From Variovorax paradoxus (GTDB lineage: Bacteria > Pseudomonadota > Gammaproteobacteria > Burkholderiales > Burkholderiaceae_C), in the NCBI RefSeq assembly GCF_029919115.1, contig NZ_CP123990.1:124001-188000 (forward strand): a stretch of 64,000 nt of DNA. Reading direction: 5' to 3'. Of this stretch, positions 1 to 10,997 are shown one piece after another. The stretch's first letter is position 1. The number at the start of each line of letters is the position of its first letter. The translations under genes and the position numbers were made by a program. The notes beneath the pieces were generated by a model that did no database searches, had not been told where the DNA came from, and saw nothing but the letters and a program-made list of their open reading frames with translations.

Positions 1-215
1 TCCTGCTGCTGCAAGGCCGTCCCATTGCGGAGCCGGTGGTGCAATACGGCCCCTTCGTGATGAACACGCAGGCAGAGATCAGCCAGACCCTCGCCGACTA
101 CCGCCGCACACAATTTGGTGGCTGGCCCTGGAGCGATCCGGCGCCGGTGCATGACCGCGACGCGGCGCGTTTTGCGCGGCACCCGGGCGGACGCGAAGAA
201 AAGCCAAACGCCTGA
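1..215 (+). CDS. Pirin family protein, C-terminal fragment
   Basis: Only the last 70 or so codons of this gene lie in the window; the reading frame enters at base 3 and stops at 213-215. The visible residues run through QYGPFVMNT, then QTLADYRRTQFGGWPW, which is typical of the C-terminal cupin domain and tail of pirin-like proteins. In that family the end is the substrate-side lid region. Pirins are cytoplasmic cupins, some with quercetinase activity and others acting as transcriptional cofactors. The metal-binding histidines lie upstream of the window and cannot be checked. The stop lies 28 bases from the end of the convergent YciI-like gene. The family call is fairly secure; the specific role is unknown. 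Confidence 0.7.
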   Translation, partial: LLLQGRPIAEPVVQYGPFVMNTQAEISQTLADYRRTQFGGWPWSDPAPVHDRDAARFARHPGGREEKPNA

Positions 216-243
216 AGAAGCGGCGAGCTGCCCCGGCGACGAA

Positions 244-534
244 TCAAAAAGTCTTAAGCAGCTCGACCGCCGGCGCGGTCATGCTGGGCACGAACTCGAT
301 CACGTGCGTGCTTGCCACGCCGCTCTGAACGAACGGGTCGCGCGCCAGCACCGCGTCGAGCGCGGCCCGGTCGCCCGAACGCGCGAGGATCACGCCGCCC
401 TTGCGTGGCACCTGACGACCAGAGGCCACGAACAGGCCGCTTGCGTAGTGCTTTCGTAGCCAGGTCATGTGCCCATCCATCAATGCATCGAGCTCTTCAA
501 GCGGACGAATGTAGGTGAGAGTGACGATGAACAT
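244..534 (-). CDS. YciI family protein
   Basis: This is a 96-residue protein beginning MFIVTLTY and carrying the family pattern of a dimeric alpha/beta ferredoxin-like fold, with DGHMTWLRKHYASGLFVASG in the middle and DPFVQSGVA near the end. The paired His and Asp of YciI proteins appear as DGH and DPF. YciI domains are small cytoplasmic enzymes or ligand-binding modules related to muconolactone isomerase and dehydrochlorinases. The start at 534 was chosen because the open frame continuing to 621 adds 29 residues that do not look like the family. No strong ribosome-binding site is visible. The substrate is unknown. Confidence 0.8.
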   Translation of the reverse strand: MFIVTLTYIRPLEELDALMDGHMTWLRKHYASGLFVASGRQVPRKGGVILARSGDRAALDAVLARDPFVQSGVASTHVIEFVPSMTAPAVELLKTF

Positions 535-682
535 GGACAAGGCGGCAGTAGATCTGGAACTACCGATCCTATGGCCTGAAGCGTGGGCATCCGTGACACG
601 AGAAGTAACGGAGTGATCCATGTTTTGCAGCTTCTGATACCTTCTTTTTTGTCGCCTTCAATTGCCGTAGGGGAGCCGTTCG

Positions 683-1753
683 ATGCCGCTTCAGTCGCCG
701 CGCCTTTTGCCGCCTGGTTTCGTACCGCCGTATCTGCTCGATCGGCTGGCGGAGCGGGCGGGCGCCCATGCCAGTGCGCGGGCGGCACAAACACTGATGA
801 TCGACCGCGAGCATCGCGGCCTTCGCGAGGCGGCCGCCACGCAAGGCGTGTCGTCGGGCCGCCCGCCGGCTTATGTGCGGCGCGACTCGCCGCAGCGCGC
901 CGTTCACGACGCCGAACACACCATGAGCCTGCCCGGCAAGCTGGTGCGCGCCGAGGGGCAAGCCCCCACCAACGACATCGCGGCCGACGAAGCCTACGAC
1001 TACCTGGGTGCCACCTACCGGCTGTACCGCGACATCTACGAGCGCGATTCGATCGACGGCGCCGGCATGCCCCTGACGGGCAGCGTGCACTACGGCAACG
1101 ACTATGACAACGCGTTCTGGAACGGCAAGCAGATGGTGTTCGGCGATGGCGACGGCGAGGTCATGAACCGCTTCACCATTGCGGTGGACATCATCGGCCA
1201 CGAGCTGACGCACGGTGTCATCGACCACGAATCCGGCCTGGTCTACCAGGGGCAATCGGGCGCACTGAACGAATCGATCTGCGACGTGTTCGGCGTGCTG
1301 GTCAAGCAGCACTTGCTGAAGCAGACGGCGCAGCAGTCCGACTGGCTCATCGGCGCAGGGCTTTTCACTGCCAAGGTCGCGGCGCGCGCACTGCGCTCGA
1401 TGGCCGAGCCCGGCACCGCCTACGACGACCCGGTGCTCGGCAAAGACCCGCAGCCTGCCCACATGAAAGACCTGGTCGTCACGCGGCAGGACAATGGCGG
1501 CGTGCACATCAATTCCGGCATTCCGAACCGCGCTTTCTATCTTGCGGCCACCGCCATCCAGGGCCCGGCCTGGGAGACTGCAGGCCGCGTCTGGTACGAC
1601 ACCGTGTGCGACAGGCGGCTGCGCCCGGACGCCGACTTCCTGGCCTTCGCGCAATTGAGCGCGGAGAATGCGGCCAAGCGCTTCGGCGCCGGCAGCGCGG
1701 CGCACAAGGCTATCGGCGCCGCATGGAACACCGCGGGGGTTACACCATCATGA
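683..1753 (+). CDS. M4 family metalloprotease, protealysin type
   Basis: This is a 356-residue zinc endopeptidase of the thermolysin family. The zinc motif HELTH is at residues 173-177, the third ligand is Glu197 in GALNES, and a histidine that could stabilise the transition state is at 275 in NGGVHINSG. The protein has no signal peptide and only a short N-terminal segment (PLQSPRLLPPGFVPPYLL) like the short propeptide of protealysin, rather than the long FTP/PepSY propeptide of thermolysin. A GGGGAG-like ribosome site (taggggag) precedes ATG 683. Its stop overlaps the start of the next gene in ATGA, so the two are translationally coupled. Protealysin-like enzymes are cytoplasmic until released and can cleave actin and outer-membrane proteins; those roles are family knowledge, not shown here. 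Confidence 0.92.
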   Translation: MPLQSPRLLPPGFVPPYLLDRLAERAGAHASARAAQTLMIDREHRGLREAAATQGVSSGRPPAYVRRDSPQRAVHDAEHTMSLPGKLVRAEGQAPTNDIAADEAYDYLGATYRLYRDIYERDSIDGAGMPLTGSVHYGNDYDNAFWNGKQMVFGDGDGEVMNRFTIAVDIIGHELTHGVIDHESGLVYQGQSGALNESICDVFGVLVKQHLLKQTAQQSDWLIGAGLFTAKVAARALRSMAEPGTAYDDPVLGKDPQPAHMKDLVVTRQDNGGVHINSGIPNRAFYLAATAIQGPAWETAGRVWYDTVCDRRLRPDADFLAFAQLSAENAAKRFGAGSAAHKAIGAAWNTAGVTPS

Positions 1754-2088
1754 TTCAGCTTCCGCCTCTGGACCAGGCTTCGGTCGTGCGGGTCACGCGC
1801 GAAGGCGGCGTCGCCTACCTGCCGGGCCTTTCTCGGCCGCGCAGCTATCAACTGGGCAACTGCAGCGAAGAATTGCGCCAGCAGATCGGCGAAGCCTTGC
1901 AAAGCGCCGCACCACATGCAGAACAGCGTGACGGACCCGGTTCGGCGGGCGGAGACCAGCGCTTCTACCGCGTCGAAGTGGTGGTGGAGAGCGCCACCAC
2001 GCATACGGGCTCAATCAGCTTCGAGGTGCCCGAGAGCGATGCACCGGAAGCGCTGGTGCATCTCTGGAAGGACGCGGCCGACCGCTGA
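1750..2088 (+). CDS. Emfourin-like protealysin inhibitor
   Basis: This small 112-residue protein begins MIQLPPLDQASVVRVTREGG. Its hydrophobic-charged strand pattern and a later FYRVEVVVES strand fit emfourin, the inhibitor encoded beside protealysin genes. The ATG at 1750-1752 overlaps the protease stop codon, which is the known bicistronic arrangement. Family members bind the protease with high affinity and are thought to keep it inactive in the producing cell. The start inside the overlap is preferred to upstream alternatives because those frames would lie wholly inside the protease gene. The assignment rests on gene order plus the N-terminal pattern, so it is good but not certain. Confidence 0.8.
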   Translation: MIQLPPLDQASVVRVTREGGVAYLPGLSRPRSYQLGNCSEELRQQIGEALQSAAPHAEQRDGPGSAGGDQRFYRVEVVVESATTHTGSISFEVPESDAPEALVHLWKDAADR

Positions 2089-2130
2089 GGCGCGGCCTTC
2101 CTGGCAAGTGCGGGCGGGCCCTTCTCTTCT

Positions 2131-3483
2131 CTACAAACCGCCGCGAATTGTGGAGGCCACCAGCCACACGTTGGCCGCGCTGATCACGCCGAACAGTCCC
2201 CAAGCCAGCAGCTTGATGACGGAGCCATTGGCAAAGGCGCCCATCAGCGCACGGCTGCTTGTGAACCGGATGAGCGGCCACATTGCGAACGGCAGCTGAA
2301 AGCTGAGCACCACCTGGCTCAGCACCAGCATCTTGCCCACGCCGCCGTCGCCAAACCACCAGACGCCGAGGAAAGCGGGGCCCAGGGCGAGCGCGCGCGT
2401 GATGAGGCGGCGCTGCCAGCACGGAATCTTCAGGTCCAGAAACCCTTCCATGATGATCTGGCCCGCAATGGTGCCGGTGAAGGTCGAACTCTGGCCCGAG
2501 GCCAGCAGCGCAATGCCGAACAGGGTGGCCGCCAGCGTACTGCCCACGATGGGTTCGATGAGCCGGTAGGCCTCGTCGATCTCCGTGACTTCCACATGGC
2601 CCGTGCTGTGAAAGGCGCTGGCCGCAAGCACCATGATGGCCGCATTGATCAGCAGCGCGAGCGAAAGCGAGAACACCGCATCGAAGGTGCAGAAGCGCAC
2701 CGCCTCGCGCCGCGCCGCATCGCTGTCGCCCACAAGCCGGGTCTGCACGATGGACGAATGCAGGTACAGGTTGTGCGGCATGACCGTGGCGCCGACCACG
2801 CCGATTGCAAGGTACAGCGCGCCCGGCTGCTGCAGCCGCTCGAAGGTCGGCGCAAAACCCATTGCCACGCCGAACCAGTTGGGCTGCGACATCGCAAGCT
2901 CCACCACGAAGCAGCCTGCAATGGTGCCCACCAGCCCGAGCACGATCGCTTCGACGCGCCGGAAGCCAGCGCCTTGCAGCCCCAGCACGAGCAGCGTATC
3001 GAATGCCGTGATTGCAATGCCGACCGGAATCGACACACCGAACAGCAGATGCAGTGCGAGCGCACTGCCAAGCACCTCGGCCAAGTCGCAGGCGACGATG
3101 GAGAGCTCCGCGCCCAGCCACAGAAAGCGGCTGATGCGCGGCGAGTAATGTTCTCGGCAAGCGCGCGCAAGGTCTTTTTGCGCCACAAGGCCGAGCCGCA
3201 CGCACAGCGTTTGCAGCAGCATCGCGGCCAGGCTTGCAAGCAGCACCACGAAGAGCAGGCCGTAGCCGAAGTGCGAGCCCGCCTCGATGTCGGTCGCCCA
3301 GTTGCCCGGGTCCATGTAGCCGACCGACACCAGAAGGCCGGGGCCGGCATAGCGCAGCAGTTTCTTGCCGAAGGGCATGTCCTGCGGGACCGCCACGCTG
3401 CCTTTGACTTCGGAAGGGCAGAAGGGCGCGGTGGCGGTGCGGGGCAGCGGAAAGAACATGCGCGCGATGATAGGGTGGCGCAT
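2131..3483 (-). CDS. mntH: Nramp family Mn2+/Fe2+ transporter
   Basis: This is a 450-residue inner-membrane protein with about 11 hydrophobic helices. It carries both signature motifs of Nramp transporters: DPGNWATD at residues 58-65 in helix 1 and MPHNLYLHSS starting at residue 235 in helix 6. These unwound segments bind the divalent metal, which is taken up with protons. The N-terminus is somewhat long; a second in-frame ATG at 3459 is an alternative start and neither has a strong ribosome site. The gene is divergent from the monooxygenase at 3576, with only 92 bases between them for both promoters. No manganese riboswitch was recognised here, unlike the exporter gene at 41.4-41.9 kb. Confidence 0.93.
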   Translation of the reverse strand: MRHPIIARMFFPLPRTATAPFCPSEVKGSVAVPQDMPFGKKLLRYAGPGLLVSVGYMDPGNWATDIEAGSHFGYGLLFVVLLASLAAMLLQTLCVRLGLVAQKDLARACREHYSPRISRFLWLGAELSIVACDLAEVLGSALALHLLFGVSIPVGIAITAFDTLLVLGLQGAGFRRVEAIVLGLVGTIAGCFVVELAMSQPNWFGVAMGFAPTFERLQQPGALYLAIGVVGATVMPHNLYLHSSIVQTRLVGDSDAARREAVRFCTFDAVFSLSLALLINAAIMVLAASAFHSTGHVEVTEIDEAYRLIEPIVGSTLAATLFGIALLASGQSSTFTGTIAGQIIMEGFLDLKIPCWQRRLITRALALGPAFLGVWWFGDGGVGKMLVLSQVVLSFQLPFAMWPLIRFTSSRALMGAFANGSVIKLLAWGLFGVISAANVWLVASTIRGGL

Positions 3484-3575
3484 CGGGTCTCGCGCGGGAC
3501 CGACACCAAAGCGCCGGATCTTTTAGATTCGACGCTCGCCATTCCATCACCTTCACAACATCGGAGTCCGTTTCA

Positions 3576-3884
3576 ATGATCCATGTCGTCGCCGTCATTA
3601 CCGCCAAGCCCGGCCAGCGCGCCCAGTTGCTCGAAGCCTTTGCCGCCAACCGCGCAGCCGTGCTGGCCGAAGAGGGCTGCATCGAGTACGGCGCCACCAT
3701 CGACGCGCAGGGCGTTCCGCCGTCGAAAGCCAGCTTCGGGCCCGACACTTTCGTGGTCATCGAGAAGTGGGAAACGCTGGGCCACCTGCAGGCGCACGCC
3801 GTCGCGCCGCACATGAAAGCCCATGGCGAGAAGACCAAGGCACTGGTCGAGAGCAAGCTGATCCACGTGCTCGAACCCGTCTGA
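3576..3884 (+). CDS. Antibiotic biosynthesis monooxygenase (ABM/YgiN-like) domain protein
   Basis: This 102-residue single-domain protein begins MIHVVAVITAKPGQ and continues with EEGCIEYGA and FVVIEKWETLGHLQAHAVAPH. That is the ferredoxin-like ABM fold with the conserved W-E and H-L-x-x-H positions. Relatives such as YgiN oxidise quinols or small aromatics without a cofactor. GGAG lies about nine bases before ATG 3576. It stands alone between the divergent mntH and the lipoprotein cassette. The actual substrate cannot be told from the sequence. Confidence 0.88.
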   Translation: MIHVVAVITAKPGQRAQLLEAFAANRAAVLAEEGCIEYGATIDAQGVPPSKASFGPDTFVVIEKWETLGHLQAHAVAPHMKAHGEKTKALVESKLIHVLEPV

Positions 3885-3969
3885 GAGGCCCGGCAGCGGC
3901 CCTTCGCGCGCAGGGCAATGCCTGCTACCCTCGCGCCGGGATCAGGCACCCCGAGGAGGGACTCACTGC

Positions 3970-4566
3970 ATGGCGATCTTCTTCAGACCGCGCGGCTGGC
4001 GCTTGCGCGCTTTCACCCCCTGGCTCTGTGCAACAGCCACGGCCGTGCTGCTGGCCGGTTGCGCGCAACTCGCCGCGCCGCCCTACGCAGCCGACTACGA
4101 GGCGCTCGACCGGCTCGAAGCCACGCGCCCCGGCATGGTGGCCGTGGCGAAAGTGCAGCCGAGCGACCCCGGCGACAACATCAACAGCTTGAGCCTGCGC
4201 CGCGCGAAACTGCTTTCGCCCAGCGGCACCTTTGCGCAATACCTGGAAGACGCGCTGATGCGCGACCTGGGAGAAATATCGGCGTACGACCCCAAGGCCC
4301 CGACCCGCATCGCGGCGCGAATACTGGTCAATGAACTCGACCTTGGCGTGATCAACGGCACGGGCCGCATGGACGTGGAGGTGGTGGTAACGCGCGCCAG
4401 CACGCAGCGGCTGCGCAAGACCTACCGCGGCGAAATCGCCTTCGATTCGAGCTACGCGAACATCGTGGCCGTGCCCGCCGGGCAGGCCGCCTACCCGAGG
4501 CTGGTGCGCGCGCTTTTGCGGCAGATGTATGCCGACCCGCAATTCATCGCGGCCATTGCGCCGTAG
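3970..4566 (+). CDS. Putative lipoprotein, cassette gene A (copy 1)
   Basis: This is a 198-residue protein with an N-terminal hydrophobic segment ending in the lipobox LLAGC (cysteine near residue 31), so it should be an anchored periplasmic lipoprotein. The mature part starts AQLAAPPYAADYEALDRL and contains LLSPSGTFAQYLEDALMRDL and a C-terminal VPAGQAAYPRLVRALLRQ helix. I do not recognise a named family. The protein at 5293-5862 is a clear paralog with the same motifs in the same order. The next gene starts 19 bases downstream, so the two are probably co-transcribed. Function is unknown; a role in envelope maintenance is only a guess. Confidence 0.82.
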   Translation: MAIFFRPRGWRLRAFTPWLCATATAVLLAGCAQLAAPPYAADYEALDRLEATRPGMVAVAKVQPSDPGDNINSLSLRRAKLLSPSGTFAQYLEDALMRDLGEISAYDPKAPTRIAARILVNELDLGVINGTGRMDVEVVVTRASTQRLRKTYRGEIAFDSSYANIVAVPAGQAAYPRLVRALLRQMYADPQFIAAIAP

Positions 4567-4585
4567 AACCGGAGAGAGCCGCACC

Positions 4586-5182
4586 ATGACGTTCGCTTTT
4601 TCTCCGGCCGCACGCCTGTGCACCGCCACTGCGCTCGCGGCCTTGCTGGCCGCCTGCTCCCATCCGATCACCATGATCACCGAGACCGCGCCGCCGCGAT
4701 CGACGGCCCATCTCATCCCGAAGAAAGTGGCCTATGTGATGACCGACGGCCAGCGCGACCAGCAGGTGACAAGCCCCGGCGGCAGCGGCGACCGCGTGAG
4801 CTACTACCCCTACCGCGATCTCGAAAAGTCGATTCGAGATGCACTGCGCGCGGTGTACCGGGACGTGATCGTGCTGCGCACCGCGGGCGATGCAAAGGCC
4901 AACGAGGCGGCGGGCGTGTCGCTGGTATTCACGCCGCAGATCAAGACCGATTCGAGCTCGTCCTCATGGATCACCTGGCCGCCCACGTCGTTCACGGCCG
5001 AGGTGAGTTGCGTGGTGAGCGACACCGCGGGCGCCGAGGTCACGCGCGTGCGCGCGGTGGGCAACGGCATGGCGGATTTCGGCGAGTTCAACGGCGACTA
5101 TGGCCTTGCCGCCCGACGTGCGGCAAAGCAGATGACTTCGCAGCTCAGCAGCGAGATCCGGCGGAACGAGAAGCTGCGTTGA
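4586..5182 (+). CDS. Putative lipoprotein, cassette gene B (copy 1)
   Basis: This is a 198-residue protein with a signal peptide and lipobox LLAAC (cysteine near residue 23), followed by SHPITMITETAPP. Conserved blocks shared with its paralog at 5889-6482 are LIPKKVAYVMTD, GDRVSYYPYRDLEKSIRDAL, VFTPQIKTDS, and a C-terminal LSSEIRRNEKLR. The ATG at 4586 follows a gagag purine tract at a suitable distance. It lies directly after gene A of the same cassette, suggesting a lipoprotein pair that works together. No family name or function can be given. Confidence 0.82.
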   Translation: MTFAFSPAARLCTATALAALLAACSHPITMITETAPPRSTAHLIPKKVAYVMTDGQRDQQVTSPGGSGDRVSYYPYRDLEKSIRDALRAVYRDVIVLRTAGDAKANEAAGVSLVFTPQIKTDSSSSSWITWPPTSFTAEVSCVVSDTAGAEVTRVRAVGNGMADFGEFNGDYGLAARRAAKQMTSQLSSEIRRNEKLR

Positions 5183-5292
5183 GTGCATCGTGCGATCGAC
5201 AGCAGCGCCAATCTCTGTGAAGTAATACCGCGTCTCGGCCGTATCACCGTGTTACCGTTCCGTCTCCAAAACACCCATAGAGGGGGGAGAAC

Positions 5293-5862
5293 GTGACAGT
5301 GACTCGCATGCATGGATTTGCCTTCTGCGCCTTGGCCATCCTGGCCACAGGGTGTGCGCAATTGAAGGCCCCGCCCTATGCGGCGGACTATGAAGCCCTT
5401 GACCACCTCAAGGCAACCAAGCCTGCCGCCGTGGCGGTAGTGAAAGTTGAGCCGACCGATCCGAACGACGCGGTGAACAATCTTTCACTGCGCGGCGCGC
5501 GCCTGGTTTCTCCTAGCGGCACATTCGCCAAGTACCTCGAAGACGCTCTAATCAGCGACCTCAAGGAAGTATCGGCGTACGACGCGAAATCGCGCACGCG
5601 AATCGACGCACGCATCCTCAGCAACGAGATCAGCGTCGGGAACATCGTCACCGGAACCGGTGTGATGGAGGTGCAGATCGAGGTCACGCGCGAGGGCGTG
5701 CAGCGACTCAAGAAAACCTACAAGGCGAACACCAGCTTCGAATCGAGCTTCGCAGGCATCGTGGCCATCCCGGCAGGACAAGCCGCCTACTCGGATCTCG
5801 TGCGCGCGCTGCTGCGGCAGGTGTATGCCGATCCGCAGTTTGCTACCGCCCTTGCTTCCTAA
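5293..5862 (+). CDS. Putative lipoprotein, cassette gene A (copy 2)
   Basis: This 189-residue lipoprotein is a paralog of the protein at 3970-4566. Both share GCAQL directly after the lipobox, then APPYAADYEALD, LVSPSGTFAKYLEDAL and VPAGQAAY/IPAGQAAY near the end. The start is GTG 5293, chosen because a strong aggggggag ribosome site ends about five bases upstream; a downstream ATG at 5308 would lack one. A 110-base gap separates it from copy 1 of gene B and probably holds its own promoter. Copy 2 appears slightly less GC-rich than copy 1 by eye. Function is unknown. Confidence 0.82.
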   Translation: MTVTRMHGFAFCALAILATGCAQLKAPPYAADYEALDHLKATKPAAVAVVKVEPTDPNDAVNNLSLRGARLVSPSGTFAKYLEDALISDLKEVSAYDAKSRTRIDARILSNEISVGNIVTGTGVMEVQIEVTREGVQRLKKTYKANTSFESSFAGIVAIPAGQAAYSDLVRALLRQVYADPQFATALAS

Positions 5863-5888
5863 AAAACAGAACCCGGAGAAGAAATTTC

Positions 5889-6482
5889 ATGTCCCTCGTT
5901 TCCAGAATCCTTCACGCCGCCACGGCGTTCGCTGTCGTGGCCGTGCTTGCAGGCTGCGCGCATCCTATAAACGTTGGCACCGACACCTCGCCGCCGCGCG
6001 TGGAAGCCAACCTGATCCAGAAGAAGGTGGCCTACACCATGACCGACGCGCAACGGGCTTTGCAGGCAGTGACGCCAGGCGGCGGCGGCGACCGGATCAG
6101 CTACTACCCGTACCGAGATCTGGAGAAGTCGATCCGCGATGCGCTACGCGCGGTCTACCAGGACGTGGTTGTCCTTAAGTCCACTGCGGATGTCGGCGCT
6201 GTCCAAGCGTCGGGCGCCTCTCTCGTGTTCACTCCCGAGATCAAGACCGACTCGGGCTCGCCGTCGCCTTTCACCTGGCCGCCCACATACTTCACGACCG
6301 AGGTGTCGTGTGTCGTAACCGATCCTTCAGGCGCCGAGATCACCCGCGTCAAGGCGTCGGGCCGAGGCGAAGCGGAGTTCAGCGAGTTCAAGGGCGAGTT
6401 CGGCCTTTCCGCCAAGCGCGCCGCAACCAAGGTGGCCACCGAACTCAGCAGCGAGATTGCCAAAAACGAAAAATTGCGCTGA
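5889..6482 (+). CDS. Putative lipoprotein, cassette gene B (copy 2)
   Basis: This 197-residue lipoprotein is a paralog of the protein at 4586-5182. It has a signal peptide ending in LAGC followed by AHPINVGTDTSPP, then LIQKKVAYTMTD, GDRISYYPYRDLEKSIRDAL, VFTPEIKTDSG and the same LSSEIAKNEKLR tail. A ggagaagaaa ribosome site precedes ATG 5889. It follows gene A of its cassette by 26 bases and is followed by a strong bidirectional terminator at 6506-6538. The near-identical C-terminal helix in both copies suggests a conserved contact, possibly with the gene A partner; this is inference. Confidence 0.82.
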   Translation: MSLVSRILHAATAFAVVAVLAGCAHPINVGTDTSPPRVEANLIQKKVAYTMTDAQRALQAVTPGGGGDRISYYPYRDLEKSIRDALRAVYQDVVVLKSTADVGAVQASGASLVFTPEIKTDSGSPSPFTWPPTYFTTEVSCVVTDPSGAEITRVKASGRGEAEFSEFKGEFGLSAKRAATKVATELSSEIAKNEKLR

Positions 6483-6505
6483 GCGGTCCTGTCGTCCGGC
6501 CCCCT

Positions 6506-6538
6506 CAAAAAAAACGCGCCCCTCGGGGCGCATTTTTA
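6506..6538. terminator. Bidirectional rho-independent terminator
   Basis: A seven-base GC stem, GCGCCCC paired with GGGGCGC around a two-base loop (6516-6531), is flanked by a run of eight A on the left and five T on the right. It sits between the convergent lipoprotein gene and gap and can end both transcripts. Confidence 0.85.
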
Positions 6539-6556
6539 TTGAAGAGCTGCGAAGGC

Positions 6557-9732
<3,176 letters not shown>

Positions 9733-9867
9733 GGGCGGTGGACTTTCGGGGAATGTGGATTGGGGGGAACCCGCGATTTTACCGGGCTCGCTCCAACCCG
9801 CTCCAATACGGCCTGAACACCCGACTGATGTTCTTTGGCGACAGCCGGACTGCTAGAGTTGCCACCC

Positions 9868-10257
9868 ATGCACGGGCTGCACCTCACCGCCGATCTCCAC
9901 GACTGCCAATGCGCAATGCAATGGCTCACCGACAAGGAGGCGCTCGGCGCCGTTTGCCTGAAGGCCGTCACGGCCGCCGGGCTGCAGCCGGTGGGCAAAC
10001 TGGTGCACGGGTTTCCGGCCACTCCGCAGGGGCCGGGCGGCGTCACGGCCACGGTGCTGCTGGCCGAATCGCACCTGTGCATCCACACCTGGCCAGAGCA
10101 GCGCGGCGCCACGCTCGACGTGTATGTGTGCAACTTCGGCGCCGACCATTCGGCCAAGGCCCATGCGCTGATGGAATGCCTGGTGGCGCTGTTCCAACCC
10201 GGCCTCAGCGAACGCAACGAGCTCGTACGCGGCCAGGTCGGCCAGGTGGCCGCTTGA
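9868..10257 (+). CDS. speD: S-adenosylmethionine decarboxylase proenzyme, prokaryotic class
   Basis: This 129-residue protein supplies decarboxylated SAM as aminopropyl donor for spermidine synthesis. The self-cleavage site is in AESHLCIHTWPE, between Glu67 and Ser68, and would generate the pyruvoyl cofactor from Ser68. Cys88 in DVYVCNFG fits the catalytic proton donor. The ATG at 9868 was chosen over a TTG at 9835 because the family begins close to this point. It is followed closely by the MurU-like gene and pepP on the same strand. A membrane spermidine synthase is encoded at 16447-18006, so the product of this gene could feed that enzyme. Confidence 0.93.
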   Translation: MHGLHLTADLHDCQCAMQWLTDKEALGAVCLKAVTAAGLQPVGKLVHGFPATPQGPGGVTATVLLAESHLCIHTWPEQRGATLDVYVCNFGADHSAKAHALMECLVALFQPGLSERNELVRGQVGQVAA

Positions 10258-10277
10258 AGCCGACAGCGCCTTCCTCC

Positions 10278-10997
10278 GTGCGAGCCATGATCCTCGCGGC
10301 CGGCCGCGGCGAGCGCATGCGGCCGCTGACCGACATCACGCCCAAGCCGCTGCTCGAAGTGCGCGGCAAGCCGCTGATGCAATGGCCCATGGAAGCCCTT
10401 GCCGCCGGTGGATTCACCGAACTGGTGGTCAACACCGACTGGCTCGGCGAGCAGATTTCGGGTCGCTTCGGTGCCGAACCGCAGCTTGGCGAGCAGGCAG
10501 CGCTATCAATTTCATATTCCGACGAAGGCCGCGACTTTGGCGGCGCGCTTGAAACGGCCGGCGGCATCGTGCGCGCTCTGCCGCGGCTGGGCGATATTTT
10601 CTGGGTGGCGGCTGGCGATGTGTTCGCGCCGGATTTCGCCTTCACGCAGGCTTCGGTGGCGCGGTTCATGGCCGGCGGCAAGCTCGCACACCTGTGGCTC
10701 GTACCCAACCCGGCGCACAACCCGAAGGGCGATTTCGGGCTTTCGACCGAGGGACTCGCGCTCAAATCGGCGGCGGAGAAATACACCTTCTCGACCATCG
10801 GCCTGTACCGCGCTGCGCTCTTTGCGGCGCCCTACTGCAATATTCCCGCCGGCAACCCGGCGGGCCTCAAAGCCCCGTTGGCACCCATCTTGCGCGCCGC
10901 GATGGACAATGAACTCGTGAGCGCCGAGCTCTACACCGGGCAATGGACCGATGTGGGAACGCCCGAACGGCTTCTTCAACTGAACACGCCAAGATGA
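10278..10997 (+). CDS. murU: Nucleotidyltransferase, MurU-like N-acetylmuramate-1-phosphate uridylyltransferase
   Basis: This is a sugar-phosphate nucleotidyltransferase of about 239 residues. It opens with RAMILAAGRGERMRPLTD, the NTP-binding signature, followed by TPKPLLEVRGKPL and ISYSDEGRDFGGALETAGGI. The ETAGGI and short length match MurU, which makes UDP-MurNAc from MurNAc-1-phosphate during cell-wall recycling. The start is uncertain: GTG 10278 gives the usual family N-terminus, while TTG 10254 overlapping the speD stop and ATG 10287 are alternatives. It ends in an ATGA overlap with pepP. Its usual partner, an AmgK-type kinase, is encoded at 29694-30788 instead of next door. Confidence 0.8.
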   Translation: MRAMILAAGRGERMRPLTDITPKPLLEVRGKPLMQWPMEALAAGGFTELVVNTDWLGEQISGRFGAEPQLGEQAALSISYSDEGRDFGGALETAGGIVRALPRLGDIFWVAAGDVFAPDFAFTQASVARFMAGGKLAHLWLVPNPAHNPKGDFGLSTEGLALKSAAEKYTFSTIGLYRAALFAAPYCNIPAGNPAGLKAPLAPILRAAMDNELVSAELYTGQWTDVGTPERLLQLNTPR

